NCBI RefSeq assembly: GCF_014637405.1
Contig: NZ_BMEY01000028.1
Span: forward strand, 313 to 42,153
Reading direction: 5' to 3'
Length of the DNA stretch: 41,841 nucleotides
Source of the DNA: Ornithinibacillus halotolerans
GTDB taxonomy: Bacteria > Bacillota > Bacilli > Bacillales > Amphibacillaceae
The position numbers were made by a program, and so were the translations under genes. Every line of letters begins with the position of its first letter. Within the stretch, counting starts at the first letter, position 1. Under the pieces are notes generated by a model. It saw nothing but the letters and a program-made list of their open reading frames with translations. It ran no database searches and had not been told where the DNA came from. This document shows positions 1-8,871 of this stretch, one piece after another.

Positions 1-6
1 CTGCTT

Positions 7-2103
7 CTAACTTTTTTGTACAACAGGTAACTTCACATAAGTTTTATACTGTTTTCCGTGATAAATTCGTTGTGTGGCTTTTATATTATCTATGTCAGTT
101 GCTGGATTTTCGCCAGTGTTACTGTTCGGAAAGACAAAACTATCCGCACTAGATGTGATGGTAAGACGAATACGATGTCCTTTTTGGAACGTATTTGCAA
201 TTTTAGATGTACGTATCATATACTCTTCAACTTTTCCTGGTTCTAATAGGACTTCTTTATCATAACCGTTACGGAATCGAGCACGTATTACACCGTCTGC
301 TAGCTTGATAGAGTTACCAGCTGCGTCTACATCTGTTAAACGAACGACCCAATCGGTATCTCTCGCGGAACTTGATGCAAAAAAATTCACATAGATATCA
401 CCAGCAATTGTTAACGGTTCATCCAGTGGATCGGATGTGTAGACGAGCACATCCGATCGCTTTTCAACGTCTTTATAATTGGCTGGAACACCAATTTCGT
501 TTTCGGAAAGGTCGATTAAATGTGGTGCTGGGTTTTCTGGATCATAAATGAATTCATCATATCCATCCTGTGTACTTTCTTTAAACGATAGCTTACCATC
601 TTCATCAGATGAGACTGCATTTCCATTACCACTTACGTATATTTCTTTCCAAGCAACCTTTTCAGGTGGCCATTGGTTTGCGGTTGTCCAAGCATTATCT
701 CCATTAACATAGTATTCCACGACTGGACTTGCATCGATGTTGTTCTCAATTCCTTTTAGTTTTCGGTCAAACCATAATTGGTAATGGAGATCCATGTCAT
801 AACGAATGGCATTATTACCTAGTGCAATACCTTGAATGTCCCTAGTTGTGTTCCCGTTATGCATCCATGGGCCAAGGATAATTTTCTTATTTTCGCTTGG
901 ATAATTTTCAACCACTTCTAATGCTTCAGTTGTCCCCATTCCATTATCATCATACCATCCGGATACAATCATGGCGGGAGCTTTTATTTTGTCTTTATAT
1001 TGATACCAATCAGACTGAAGCCAAAATTCATCATTGGTTGGGTGAGACATCCAATCATCCCAAAACGCAACATCTTTTCCTAATGCACGTTTAGGGATAT
1101 CTTTTAATGGGCGGATTTTAACAACCTCATCCCAGTCATTACGGACCATATTTTCTGGCTTAAATTCTTTTTCAACCATCGCAAATGCCCAGGCTAATGC
1201 ACCGGAAACAAGGGTACCGCCTTTTCTAGGAATATCAATAAACGGACTTCCTGCTGTTACGATACTAACCATTGCCTTCAGATGTGGGTTGCCACTTGCT
1301 GCAGCTGCCCATTGAACATACCCACCATAGGAAGCACCAATCATTCCAATGTTTCCATCGCACCAAGGTTGGTCGGCAATCCAGTCTAATGTGTCATCTC
1401 CATCCTCAATTTCGGAAGCCATAGGAATCCAATCGCCCTCGGAATCCTCTCTTCCACGCGTATCTTGAATGACAACACCATATCCACGTTGGATAAAATT
1501 CGTATAGGAACGGGAATACATTGATTTTCCATAAGGTGTTCTTACTAAAATTACTGGTACTGGACCGTCTACTCCTTTTGGAAGCCAAACATCTGTCGCT
1601 AGTTTGATCGTATCTCTCATTTCTACCATAACGGTCTCATGAAGATGTATTCCGAAGCCTGCCTTCGAAATGTTGTTTTGGTTCCAAAGTTTTACTGGTG
1701 TATACTCTTCAAAACCCTCTTTCACGAAAACACTACAATTTTCTCTTGATATACTAATGAATGCTACAGGCTCGTTATTAACCGTTACTACATCAAGTGG
1801 GTATTTTTTTTGCCTTTCAACCCATGTGTTTTCATCGTGTTTTTGATAGGTAGCTCCCCAAGAAGTTAGGACTTCTTTGGTATCCTGTTGAAAAAGTTGC
1901 CTAAATTCATCCAAGTGCTTTGCGATAGTTAGTAGGTTAATATGATAGTAGTTTTCAAGTTCCGTAGCTTTATCTTCATTTAAACGGACAGGTTCTTGCC
2001 ATTGATTAGTCATGACGTTTCGTTCTTTGAATTCAACGTCACTTCCATGCAAGCGTATTGTTGCATCGTGTATACCAGACCGATATAGTTTGAAATTCTC
2101 CAT
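7..2103 (-). CDS. CocE/NonD-type serine hydrolase (X-Pro dipeptidyl-peptidase S15 family)
   Basis: A 698-residue alpha/beta hydrolase. The catalytic triad is readable: Ser258 in the nucleophile elbow GASYGG, Asp385 in GWYDD and His415 in GPWMHNG. The hydrolase core starts near residue 160 (MRDTIKLATDVWLP, the usual family start), and a C-terminal beta-jelly-roll (X-Pro dipeptidyl-peptidase C-terminal domain) covers roughly 450-690. There is no signal peptide, so it is probably cytosolic. About 150 N-terminal residues precede the usual family start and I do not recognise them. The ATG has a good ribosome binding site (AGAGGAG). It is the last gene of a minus-strand run after the dipeptide epimerase and DUF819 genes, which suggests cleavage of small peptides or amides. 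The family also contains esterases and acylases, so the substrate is inferred from context only. Confidence 0.85.
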   Translation of the reverse strand: MENFKLYRSGIHDATIRLHGSDVEFKERNVMTNQWQEPVRLNEDKATELENYYHINLLTIAKHLDEFRQLFQQDTKEVLTSWGATYQKHDENTWVERQKKYPLDVVTVNNEPVAFISISRENCSVFVKEGFEEYTPVKLWNQNNISKAGFGIHLHETVMVEMRDTIKLATDVWLPKGVDGPVPVILVRTPYGKSMYSRSYTNFIQRGYGVVIQDTRGREDSEGDWIPMASEIEDGDDTLDWIADQPWCDGNIGMIGASYGGYVQWAAAASGNPHLKAMVSIVTAGSPFIDIPRKGGTLVSGALAWAFAMVEKEFKPENMVRNDWDEVVKIRPLKDIPKRALGKDVAFWDDWMSHPTNDEFWLQSDWYQYKDKIKAPAMIVSGWYDDNGMGTTEALEVVENYPSENKKIILGPWMHNGNTTRDIQGIALGNNAIRYDMDLHYQLWFDRKLKGIENNIDASPVVEYYVNGDNAWTTANQWPPEKVAWKEIYVSGNGNAVSSDEDGKLSFKESTQDGYDEFIYDPENPAPHLIDLSENEIGVPANYKDVEKRSDVLVYTSDPLDEPLTIAGDIYVNFFASSSARDTDWVVRLTDVDAAGNSIKLADGVIRARFRNGYDKEVLLEPGKVEEYMIRTSKIANTFQKGHRIRLTITSSADSFVFPNSNTGENPATDIDNIKATQRIYHGKQYKTYVKLPVVQKS

Positions 2104-2166
2104 AAAAATTCTCCTCTAATTACGGATTGCCCCGCCAAACGAGTTAGCGGAGCAGTTCGTGTATTC

Positions 2167-3336
2167 TTATGCTCCTATGAGCGCTTTAATTAAGTAAGCT
2201 GTTCCAATACCTAAGTAGTTACCTAGCACGGAACCGATAACACCAATGACAACAGCAATACTTACTAGTGATTTCCAGCCAGCAGAAGCGGCTACTAGAG
2301 CAGAAGTTGCGCCGTCTGCAATCGATGCAACGATAGAGATAATTACATATTGATAATCGATTTTAAATATACGACAAACGATTGCATGTAATAATAAAGT
2401 AAGTACAATAACAACAAAACAGAATAGAGCAATGACTAAAGTAGAACTTAGGAAATCTTGGATATTTACCATATAACCGATAATGGTTAGGAAGAATAGG
2501 GCTACGAAAAGTCCTAGATCCATATTTCCTTTAAGTTTCTTCACTGGTCCAAGCTGTGCGACAGCTACTGCAATCGTTGTAACAAATAGAATCTTCGCAG
2601 CGCTTTGGAATGAATCTGGGAATAGTCCAGCAAGAGAAGTTGAAAGTGCTACGATAACGAAAGCAATTCCGAAGCTCCATGCAATATGTTGGATGCTCCA
2701 TTTTTTCTCTTCTAAAAATCCATCTTCCGATTCTTCAGCGCCGCCCTCTAGTGCATTTGCTTGTAGAGAGTATGGCCATACTTTTTGGAACCATTTCGAT
2801 TTTGCGGCAATTGCCGGGAAGGCGAACATTAGGATTAATGTCGGGATCCCAATCACATAGTCAGCAGCATTTGCAGCAGCAAAAGTAGTTGGAGATGCGT
2901 TCAATCCATAACCGATAGCAGTTAAGTTGGAGCTACCACCTGTGTATGTACCAACAAACATTCCAGCAATCTTCCAGCCTTCATCAATCATTGGAGCAAA
3001 GATTAAACCTGCAATAAATGTTACAAAAGCTACACTAGTTGCAGCAATCAACATAGCGAAAATCGGTTTCTTCGATAATTTAAGCATTGCTTTAATATCA
3101 ACACTTAATAACATTAGAGCGATGGATAGTGGAACGGCATAGGTTGCCACGACACCATATACTTCTGCGCTGAATGGTACTATTCTCGTATTGGCTAAAA
3201 TAATACTAATAATAATAACGATAAGTGCTGGACCAAACATTTTTAATCCTTTAAATCGTTGTAGATAAAATCCTAATGCTACAGTGATGGCCATAATGGC
3301 TAGTAGACTTTCTGTACTTGTGAATAATGCATCCAT
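2167..3336 (-). CDS. DUF819 family integral membrane protein (YjcL-like), probable transporter
   Basis: A 389-residue, very hydrophobic protein with about 10-12 predicted membrane segments and a short charged loop near residues 200-215. The conserved glycine-rich stretch GTYTGGSSNLTAIG and the C-terminal ADGATSALVAA are typical of DUF819 (B. subtilis YjcL). The family has no firmly established substrate. It lies between a dipeptide epimerase and a CocE-type hydrolase on the same strand with gaps of 45 and 63 bp and no terminator visible between them, so it is likely cotranscribed. By context it may carry a dipeptide or a peptide-derived acid across the membrane; this is inference. Confidence 0.85.
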   Translation of the reverse strand: MDALFTSTESLLAIMAITVALGFYLQRFKGLKMFGPALIVIIISIILANTRIVPFSAEVYGVVATYAVPLSIALMLLSVDIKAMLKLSKKPIFAMLIAATSVAFVTFIAGLIFAPMIDEGWKIAGMFVGTYTGGSSNLTAIGYGLNASPTTFAAANAADYVIGIPTLILMFAFPAIAAKSKWFQKVWPYSLQANALEGGAEESEDGFLEEKKWSIQHIAWSFGIAFVIVALSTSLAGLFPDSFQSAAKILFVTTIAVAVAQLGPVKKLKGNMDLGLFVALFFLTIIGYMVNIQDFLSSTLVIALFCFVVIVLTLLLHAIVCRIFKIDYQYVIISIVASIADGATSALVAASAGWKSLVSIAVVIGVIGSVLGNYLGIGTAYLIKALIGA

Positions 3337-3381
3337 GTTCTCTCTCTCCTTTTATGTGTAAGCAATGTAGAATATAATATA

Positions 3382-4446
3382 TTAAAGATTTAAATCGATG
3401 CCTAGTCCAGGTGTGTCTGGAAGGATAATCTTCCCGTTATTTAATTGTAATCCACCATTAATTCCGATATCTTTGACATATAAAAAACTATCCATATCTG
3501 CTTCGGTAATATTTTTCTTAGCGGCTACTAAACTAGCACCTGCTGTAATAGCAATCTTGCTTTCTAGCATGCAGCCTACCATACATTGAATACCAGCTGC
3601 TTCTGCAATGTTATTAATACTCATTGCCTTATAGAGGCCACCTGATTTCATCAGTTTAATATTAATGACATCAGCAGCTTGTTTCTTGGCCACTTGGAAA
3701 GCATCTACTGGCGAATGGACTGATTCATCTGCCATCACAGGAAGGCTTACTTTTTGTCTCACATATGCCATGCCATCGATATCCCAAAAAGGTAATGGTT
3801 GTTCAACAGCCTCCACTTGGTATCTTTCCACAGTATTGATTACTTTTACTGCATCTGCTACTGTCCACCCTTGATTGGCATCCATTCGTAAACGTATTGA
3901 TGGGCCAACTGCTTCACGAATACGCGCTACCGCCTCGATATCTTGTTCGGGGTTAAGACCAGCTTTAATTTTTAAAATTGAGAAGCCTTGAGCAACTCGT
4001 TCTTTCGCCTCGTTCGCCATCGTTTCCGGTGTATTAATGCCAATCGTCACATCTGTTTGGAAAGAATTACTGTAGCCACCTAACACCTGATAGAGTGGGG
4101 CATTCATGTATTTCCCTTTTAAATCAAATAAGGCAATATCTAGTGCTGCCTTTGCTGCAGTGTTCCCAACAATCGTCCTGTCCATCAACTCGTGAATAAC
4201 TTCTATGTTTAATGGATTCTGACCGATGATTCGATTTCCAAGCAGTTGTGCAGTAGAAATAGCTGTTTCTAACGTTTCTCCTGTTACATATTCAAAAGGA
4301 GCTCCCTCACCAATTCCATAAATTCCCTCATCAGTTTCTACTTTGACAAGTAAGGTTTCCACATTTTCAATGGTTCCGAGAGCAACAGTAAATGGCTTGA
4401 ATAGTTCTAATTTTAATTTTTCAACTTTGATATTTGTAATTTTCAT
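3382..4446 (-). CDS. Dipeptide epimerase of the enolase superfamily (YkfB/L-Ala-D/L-Glu epimerase type)
   Basis: A 354-residue protein of the muconate-lactonizing subgroup. Visible catalytic features are the KxK motif (Lys159 and Lys161), metal ligands Asp189 (in DANQGW), Glu215 and Asp240, and Lys264 on the opposite face. The late DxD motif (Asp317 and Asp319) is the element that binds the substrate amino group in dipeptide epimerases, so this is more likely a dipeptide epimerase than a cycloisomerase or succinylbenzoate synthase. In the family, YkfB converts L-Ala-D-Glu from recycled murein to L-Ala-L-Glu. It is first in the operon, and the downstream CocE-type hydrolase could then cleave the product. 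The ATG follows AAAGGTTGG. The exact dipeptide preference cannot be read from sequence. Confidence 0.88.
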   Translation of the reverse strand: MKITNIKVEKLKLELFKPFTVALGTIENVETLLVKVETDEGIYGIGEGAPFEYVTGETLETAISTAQLLGNRIIGQNPLNIEVIHELMDRTIVGNTAAKAALDIALFDLKGKYMNAPLYQVLGGYSNSFQTDVTIGINTPETMANEAKERVAQGFSILKIKAGLNPEQDIEAVARIREAVGPSIRLRMDANQGWTVADAVKVINTVERYQVEAVEQPLPFWDIDGMAYVRQKVSLPVMADESVHSPVDAFQVAKKQAADVINIKLMKSGGLYKAMSINNIAEAAGIQCMVGCMLESKIAITAGASLVAAKKNITEADMDSFLYVKDIGINGGLQLNNGKIILPDTPGLGIDLNL

Positions 4447-4574
4447 GCTGTACCAACCTTTCTTGATTTTCCATTTTTAATCAAATAGTAGGACGGTTCA
4501 GTTTTATCTTTGTAAAAGATGACTAAAGGTGTCCTTCTGCTTTCCTTGTTGTTAATTGTCCTCCTTTTTTTAAA

Positions 4575-4603
4575 ATAGTAAAACTATTCGATAAAATTCT
4601 CAA
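4575..4603 (-). promoter_or_regulatory. Sigma-A promoter of the dipeptide-epimerase operon
   Basis: Reading on the minus strand, TTGAGA (-35, 4603-4598) and TACTAT (-10, 4580-4575) are separated by exactly 17 bases. The predicted start is about 120 bases upstream of the epimerase ATG, leaving a leader that contains an orphan AGGAGG-like sequence near 4562. I see no riboswitch or terminator in that leader. Confidence 0.55.
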
Positions 4604-4739
4604 AAATTAAATTAACTGTAATTATACGCTCATAAGAAATAATTTCAACCCTTTTTATTCATTTTTGTAAATAATTTGATATATTTATATATTTGTTTTA
4701 TAAACGGTCAGTGTAACTTATTAAGGAAGATGGGAGAAG

Positions 4740-4844
4740 ATGGACCCTAATGCCCAAATATTATTTTTTGAAAATGAAGACGAATTGAATGAATTGGTCA
4801 TTACAAAGGATGCTTACTACGATGTAAGTGGATATACAAGTTAA
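4740..4844 (+). CDS. Possible 34-residue peptide gene or remnant, unrecognised
   Basis: A short open frame starting MDPNAQILFFENEDELNE and ending YTS before TAA. It is acidic and has no membrane segment. A purine-rich GGGAGAAG precedes the ATG but sits very close to it. The residue pattern looks coding, like the first part of a small cytosolic protein, and the next two genes in this patch are also small and one is broken. It may be the surviving N-terminus of a decayed gene. I cannot assign a family. Confidence 0.3.
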   Translation: MDPNAQILFFENEDELNELVITKDAYYDVSGYTS

Positions 4845-4901
4845 CGAGTGCTTTAATAAAAATCTAAGCTATAAGACTGATAAGCGACCAGTCGTGATAT
4901 T

Positions 4902-5137
4902 ATGATTATTGAAATTGACGGGTATTATCATCAAGCTTTACTTACAGGTGAAAAATGTTCTAAACAACAACTAAAGAAAAATATTTACAAACAAAAAAGT
5001 TAACCTATGATATAAAAGACCTTCCTAATGTATTTTGTAGACTACATAACTTTGAACAATTACCTTATGACGTTGATGTTGAAGTTGAATTTGTTATTGA
5101 CAGTGATACAGATAGAATTTATTCACTTTCAGATTAA
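4902..5137 (+). pseudogene. Frameshifted small hypothetical gene
   Basis: Translation from the ATG gives MIIEIDGYYHQALLTG and continues to a stop at 5001-5003. From about 4970 a second frame reads TKEKYLQTKKLTYDIKDL, then continues through NVFCRLHNFEQLPYDVD and VEVEFVIDSDTDRIYSLSD to a stop at 5137. Joined near 4970 the two halves make a natural protein of about 78 residues, so a single frameshift is the simplest reading. I do not recognise the family. It sits among other small accessory genes, consistent with relaxed selection. A sequencing error at the junction would make it intact. Confidence 0.5.
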
Positions 5138-5175
5138 GCTAACGGGGGCTTTACTAATATAAGGAGAAGTGAAGT

Positions 5176-5370
5176 ATGAAAAAACATTGCTGTGAGGATA
5201 TGAACTATCATGCAAATTTAAAGTGTGATATACATGAAAACTCATTTGAATGTCCTGATAAAATAATTATTTTTGATGAAAAAGATAATGACTACGGATT
5301 AATCATTCATGATGGAGGTTCTTCAAGTATAGGAATTGATTTTTGTCCGTGGTGTGGTTCGAGATTATAA
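5176..5370 (+). CDS. DUF6980 family small protein with paired cysteines
   Basis: A 64-residue protein beginning MKKHCCEDM and ending FCPWCGSRL. It contains Cys5-Cys6, further cysteines near residues 18 and 27 (the second in ECPDK), then the IHDGGSSSIGI stretch and a terminal CPWC pair. I recognise this pattern as DUF6980. The cysteine spacing suggests a small zinc-ribbon-like fold; no biochemical role is known to me. The ATG has AAGGAG upstream. It is intact although both neighbours are decayed, so it may be under its own selection. Confidence 0.75.
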   Translation: MKKHCCEDMNYHANLKCDIHENSFECPDKIIIFDEKDNDYGLIIHDGGSSSIGIDFCPWCGSRL

Positions 5371-5387
5371 TATGTTGTTCAACGAAC

Positions 5388-5416
5388 GGGTGCTTTACGA
5401 CAATAGTATTGCACCC
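5388..5416. repeat. Hairpin in a recurring AACGnnTGCTTTA element
   Basis: GGGTGC (5388-5393) and GCACCC (5411-5416) form an inverted repeat just after the DUF6980 gene. The left arm is part of AACGGGTGCTTTA. Related sequences follow the two preceding small ORFs: AACGAGTGCTTTA at about 4845 and AACGGGGGCTTTA at about 5141. Downstream, TTAGCGGAGCAG near 5424 matches the same 12 bases near 2143. It may act as a weak terminator or be a small dispersed element. Confidence 0.5.
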
Positions 5417-5444
5417 TTATTCAATTAGCGGAGCAGCTTAGTGA

Positions 5445-5570
5445 AAGGTAAGATAGTTTGACTTAAAGGGCACATAGATCGATGGTAAGGTAAGATAGTT
5501 TGGCATTAAGGTCACATAAGTTGATACTAAGGTAAGATAGTTTGGCTTAAAGGGCATAAAGATCAATGGA
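5445..5570. repeat. Three tandem copies of a 42-bp repeat
   Basis: Units start at 5445, 5487 and 5529, exactly 42 bases apart. Each begins AAGGTAAGATAGTTTG and then diverges slightly (ACTTAAAGGGCACATAG, GCATTAAGGTCACATAAG, GCTTAAAGGGCATAAAG). There are no unique spacers, so it is not a CRISPR array. On the minus strand one frame is open through all three units with a 14-residue period ending in NYLT, but I see no convincing start. Otherwise 5371-5664 contains no gene. Confidence 0.85.
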
Positions 5571-5664
5571 AGAGTAGTGCATCTCCTTCTGGTGAAGCCA
5601 AGAAGCAAATAAATACTTTACTCTTTCAGCCAAGTTATTTATATTTCGAAGGTAGGGAAGAAAA

Positions 5665-6202
5665 ATGATTGAATTAAGAAAAATTACCCCGATAATTTTG
5701 AGGTAGTGTTGGAGTTAAGCATAACAGACGAGCAGAAAGGAAATGTGGATTCCAGCATATATTGTTTGGCTAAAGCCTATGTAAAGATACTCAACGACGA
5801 AAAACCTCCTATGATCTTTGCTATATGCAAAATGATGAAGTCATAGGATATGTCGATATTGGATTTTACGAACTGGCGGAAAGTTCAATTTTAAGTGAAA
5901 AATATGGAGATAAATCTACTTATGGACTTAATCGTTTTATGATTGATAAAAAGCATCAAGGCAAAGGATTTGGCAAACAAGCAATGATGAAAGTTATTGA
6001 TTATATAAAGTCGTTTCCACAAGGAAAAGCTGATGCAGTTTCTACTTCATATTGGATGGTAAACGATGCCGTCCGGAAGTTGTTTGCGTCTGTCGGATTC
6101 GTTGAAACAGGAGCAATATGGGATGGACAAACAGGGGGTAATTGGAATGCAGAAAGAAAAGATATAGAGTATGCAGAAGTAGGTGCCAGACTCGGATTAT
6201 AA
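5665..6202 (+). pseudogene. GNAT acetyltransferase pseudogene with two frameshifts
   Basis: The ATG at 5665, after AGGGAAG, starts MIELRKITP and is cut by a frameshift near 5692; the next frame continues DNFEVVLELSITDEQKG to about 5825 (ending PPMIFAI). A second shift there moves into a frame that carries the acetyl-CoA site: YGLNRFMIDKKHQGKGFGKQAM (R/Q-x-x-G-x-G/A motif in QGKGFG) and then VRKLFASVGFVETG. Joined, the three pieces make a normal GNAT of about 178 residues, similar in plan to the spermine/spermidine acetyltransferase group. The 3' part alone (5825-6202) has an ATG but lacks the N-terminal strands needed for the fold. Confidence 0.75.
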
Positions 6203-6259
6203 AGCTAACAATTTGAATAGTGCATCGTACAGTATGAGATACAACAAGAGATCGACTTT

Positions 6260-6781
6260 ATGAAAGAACCAGAATTATCATTGGAGATGAAAGTGATGGA
6301 AAAAGAGTTAGGTAATGCAATTGATTTACGGAAGAATGGAAATTACAAAGAATCTAACGAGCTACTTTTAAAATTGGTACAGGAGTTTCCTGATCATGCA
6401 TCGATTAACTATCAGTGTGCTTGGAGTTTTGACTTATTAGGAGAAGAAGCGAAAGCAGTCCCTTTTTATGAAAAAGCAATCAGGTTAGGGTTGCCTTCAA
6501 TGGAACTGGAAGGTGCCTTATTGGGATTAGGTAGTACATATAGAACATTAGGCGAATATGAAAAATCAAAAAGTACTTTATTAAAAGGAATCGAATTATT
6601 CCCCAATAATAAAGCAATTCAAACGTTCTATGCGATGACCTTATATAATTTGCACGAACATAGTAAAGCAATGGAGTTGCTACTAAAATGCTTAATAGAA
6701 ACAACAAAAGACCCTGAAATTATAAGTTATCAAAAAGCAATTGATTTCTATTCGGATAAATTAGATGAAGTTTGGAAGTAG
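6260..6781 (+). CDS. Tetratricopeptide repeat (TPR) protein
   Basis: A 173-residue soluble protein made of about four TPR-like helical pairs. Recognisable repeat cores include ELLLKLVQEFPDHASINYQ, AVPFYEKAIRLG, LGLGSTYRTLGEYEKSKS and TLYNLHEHSKAMELL. There is no signal peptide, DNA-binding domain or enzyme domain. It is a generic protein-interaction scaffold and its partner is unknown. The upstream ribosome binding site is weak (AAGAGAT). It lies just downstream of the broken acetyltransferase and is followed by a strong terminator. Confidence 0.8.
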   Translation: MKEPELSLEMKVMEKELGNAIDLRKNGNYKESNELLLKLVQEFPDHASINYQCAWSFDLLGEEAKAVPFYEKAIRLGLPSMELEGALLGLGSTYRTLGEYEKSKSTLLKGIELFPNNKAIQTFYAMTLYNLHEHSKAMELLLKCLIETTKDPEIISYQKAIDFYSDKLDEVWK

Positions 6782-6816
6782 TGGTATTTTAATGGAAGAG
6801 TATAGTATAAAAAATT

Positions 6817-6851
6817 AAAAACGCAGAGGATGATGAAACCTCTGCGTTTTT
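6817..6851. terminator. Bidirectional rho-independent terminator
   Basis: AAAAACGCAGAGG and CCTCTGCGTTTTT pair perfectly around a 9-base loop. A T-run is present on both strands, so it can end the TPR gene (plus) and the bceAB operon (minus). Confidence 0.85.
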
Positions 6852-6901
6852 GTGGCTAAAGCTGGTGATTTAAGAAATTTCACGATTAGTTAATGCTATC
6901 C

Positions 6902-6920
6902 GGGACAACAAACCTGTCCC
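6902..6920. repeat. GGGACA/TGTCCC short palindromic element
   Basis: GGGACA and TGTCCC in inverted orientation with a 7-base spacer, just 3' of the bceB stop. It shares the CCTGTCCCC core with other intergenic elements at 11467, 25434 and 32439. Confidence 0.45.
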
Positions 6921-6930
6921 CACGCTCATA

Positions 6931-8871
6931 CTATAAGGCATCTTTGATTAGCTTCTTATAGTACATAACAGAAAGTATCCCAAAGATAGAATACAAGAGT
7001 GTATACAGTACCATGACAATAATCATCGGTGTCCATAATTCGGTGCCGAAGAAGAACCAGCCTGATTTTACGGCAAAGTAACTATGGCATAATCCGACAA
7101 CGAGTGGTATTCCGAAGTTAAATAGTTGCTTAATCTTGATTCCATTAAGTAATTCTGTTTTCGTATAGCCTAATTTTCTTAATATAGAATAACTCGGTTT
7201 TTCTTGTTCTCCCTCATCCATTTGTTTGAAGTAAAGGATACATCCGGAAGTAATTAAAAATGTTAACCCTAGAAAGCCAACAACAAACATTGCAAATCCC
7301 ATATCCTGTTTTTGATGGATAAAGTGATCAAGTTGTGACTCATGTCCCGACCACTCACTTACACCAGTAGAATGGAAAATCTCATTTGACTTCACGATAT
7401 CCGCTTTATCTACTATATTTACGCCAATCGATACCGAAAATGGGTTATGCACTTCTGGATTGGGGTCGTTCTTTATTTGTTGAAACATTTCTTCATCAAC
7501 TATGACAGCTGGAAAGCCGCTATTCGTCAAACGTAACGGGATAATATAGTGATCATGAATATCTATTAATTCCAAGTCATAGGAATCAGTTGTTCCCAAT
7601 ACAGTAAAATTCCCTGTATGAAAGGTCATCATTGTTCGAATCGTTGCATGAGTTTTCGCTAATACGGCTTCATCCTCTGAAACATCTATCCCTTCGACCT
7701 GCGTGTCTGGTATAAAAGTTAGTGGGATATTCAAATCATCATGTGCCAACATCTCATCCATGTCGGTTTCGATAATATTTGTTCCATTCACGGCTGCGGT
7801 GAAGATGTCCATCTCCGTAACAGAATAGGAAATGCCCATTTCGTCTAGTGTATCCGTAAATTGTTTAGCATGAGCTCTATCTGGGATAGAAAAATCATAC
7901 ACGATAAACTCTTTCGCTTGCTTTTCTGCAGAATAATAAGAAATATACATGAGTGATAGCAAGCCAATAGCTAGAGCAGAAACTGTCGTTACAATGGTTA
8001 ACAGTAACGAATTCGACCGCATCCGAAACATAATCGATGATAAGGATAAGACCTTATTCACGGAGAGATAGCCATTATCTTTTTTTCGAATGAGATAAAA
8101 AAGAAATCGAACAGATCCTTTATAAAAGAAATACGTCCCTACAATAACGGAACCGAGGATCAATAGCATGACCAAAAACAAATGAAACATATACTTGCCA
8201 TTGAACATTTGTGATGACAAATAATAACCAAATATAATTAAGCCGAGCCCGAGAATACCGATGATAATTTCCAATATGGAAACCTTATAACGCTTCTCTT
8301 CTGTTTTTGATGTAGCATGGAACAGAGAAAGAATCCGTTGTCGTTTAATAAAAACATAGTTAATAGCTGCAATAATGAAATAGATAGCGGCAAAAATAAC
8401 AACTGTTTGAATCAATGCTTCCATAGAAAACGTTAACGCTGCTACTTCATCTATCCCGATGATTTTCAATAAAATCATCATAATCAATTTAGAGGAGGAA
8501 AATCCGAGAAATATCCCTACAATCATCGAACCAAAATAAAGAATAAAATTCTCTACACTAATAATCCGAAAAATACGGGCTTTTGAAATACCAACTAATT
8601 GATATAATCCAATTTCCTTTCCTCTTCGTTTAATAAAAAGGTTATTCGCGTAAATAAGAAAAATAGCGACAATAGTAACTAACAAAACCGAACCTGCTTT
8701 TATTCCCGCTTCCCCTTTAATGGTACCTGATGCCACGTCCATTGCAGGATCATACTGAAGTGTAACAAAAGCAAAATACAGTGCAACACTAAACACAAGG
8801 GCAAAGACATACAAATAATAATTTTTAAGATTCTTAAGCAAACTCCTAAAAATGAGAGACTTAAAGCTCAT
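6931..8871 (-). CDS. bceB: BceB-type ABC transporter permease (FtsX family), antibiotic-peptide resistance
   Basis: About 646 residues from the ATG at 8871, with ten predicted membrane segments in the Bce layout: one N-terminal segment, a group of three (residues about 50-170), two near 200-260, one near 285-310, a large extracellular domain of about 200 residues (about 320-510), and three at the C-terminus. In this family the permease recognises or shields cell-wall-active peptide antibiotics and also acts as the sensor for the partner kinase. A GTG at 8883 is possible, but AGGTGGGG is correctly spaced for the ATG at 8871. It overlaps the end of bceA by 11 bases, indicating translational coupling. 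Confidence 0.9.
   Translation of the reverse strand: MSFKSLIFRSLLKNLKNYYLYVFALVFSVALYFAFVTLQYDPAMDVASGTIKGEAGIKAGSVLLVTIVAIFLIYANNLFIKRRGKEIGLYQLVGISKARIFRIISVENFILYFGSMIVGIFLGFSSSKLIMMILLKIIGIDEVAALTFSMEALIQTVVIFAAIYFIIAAINYVFIKRQRILSLFHATSKTEEKRYKVSILEIIIGILGLGLIIFGYYLSSQMFNGKYMFHLFLVMLLILGSVIVGTYFFYKGSVRFLFYLIRKKDNGYLSVNKVLSLSSIMFRMRSNSLLLTIVTTVSALAIGLLSLMYISYYSAEKQAKEFIVYDFSIPDRAHAKQFTDTLDEMGISYSVTEMDIFTAAVNGTNIIETDMDEMLAHDDLNIPLTFIPDTQVEGIDVSEDEAVLAKTHATIRTMMTFHTGNFTVLGTTDSYDLELIDIHDHYIIPLRLTNSGFPAVIVDEEMFQQIKNDPNPEVHNPFSVSIGVNIVDKADIVKSNEIFHSTGVSEWSGHESQLDHFIHQKQDMGFAMFVVGFLGLTFLITSGCILYFKQMDEGEQEKPSYSILRKLGYTKTELLNGIKIKQLFNFGIPLVVGLCHSYFAVKSGWFFFGTELWTPMIIVMVLYTLLYSIFGILSVMYYKKLIKDAL

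Noticed and set aside
4585-4615. CodY-box-like sequence (AATTTTTGAGAATTT) over the dipeptide-operon promoter
   Set aside because: About five mismatches to AATTTTCWGAAAATT. CodY control would make sense biologically, but the match is too weak to list.
5445-5570. CRISPR array
   Set aside because: Units are contiguous with no unique spacers and no cas genes are in the window.
5442-5592. Minus-strand repeat protein with 14-residue units
   Set aside because: The frame is open through the repeats but lacks a start codon with a ribosome binding site and its content looks like repeat-driven coincidence.
5825-6202. Intact GNAT gene starting at the internal ATG
   Set aside because: It would lack the N-terminal strands; matching sequence for them is present upstream in other frames, so this is a broken longer gene.
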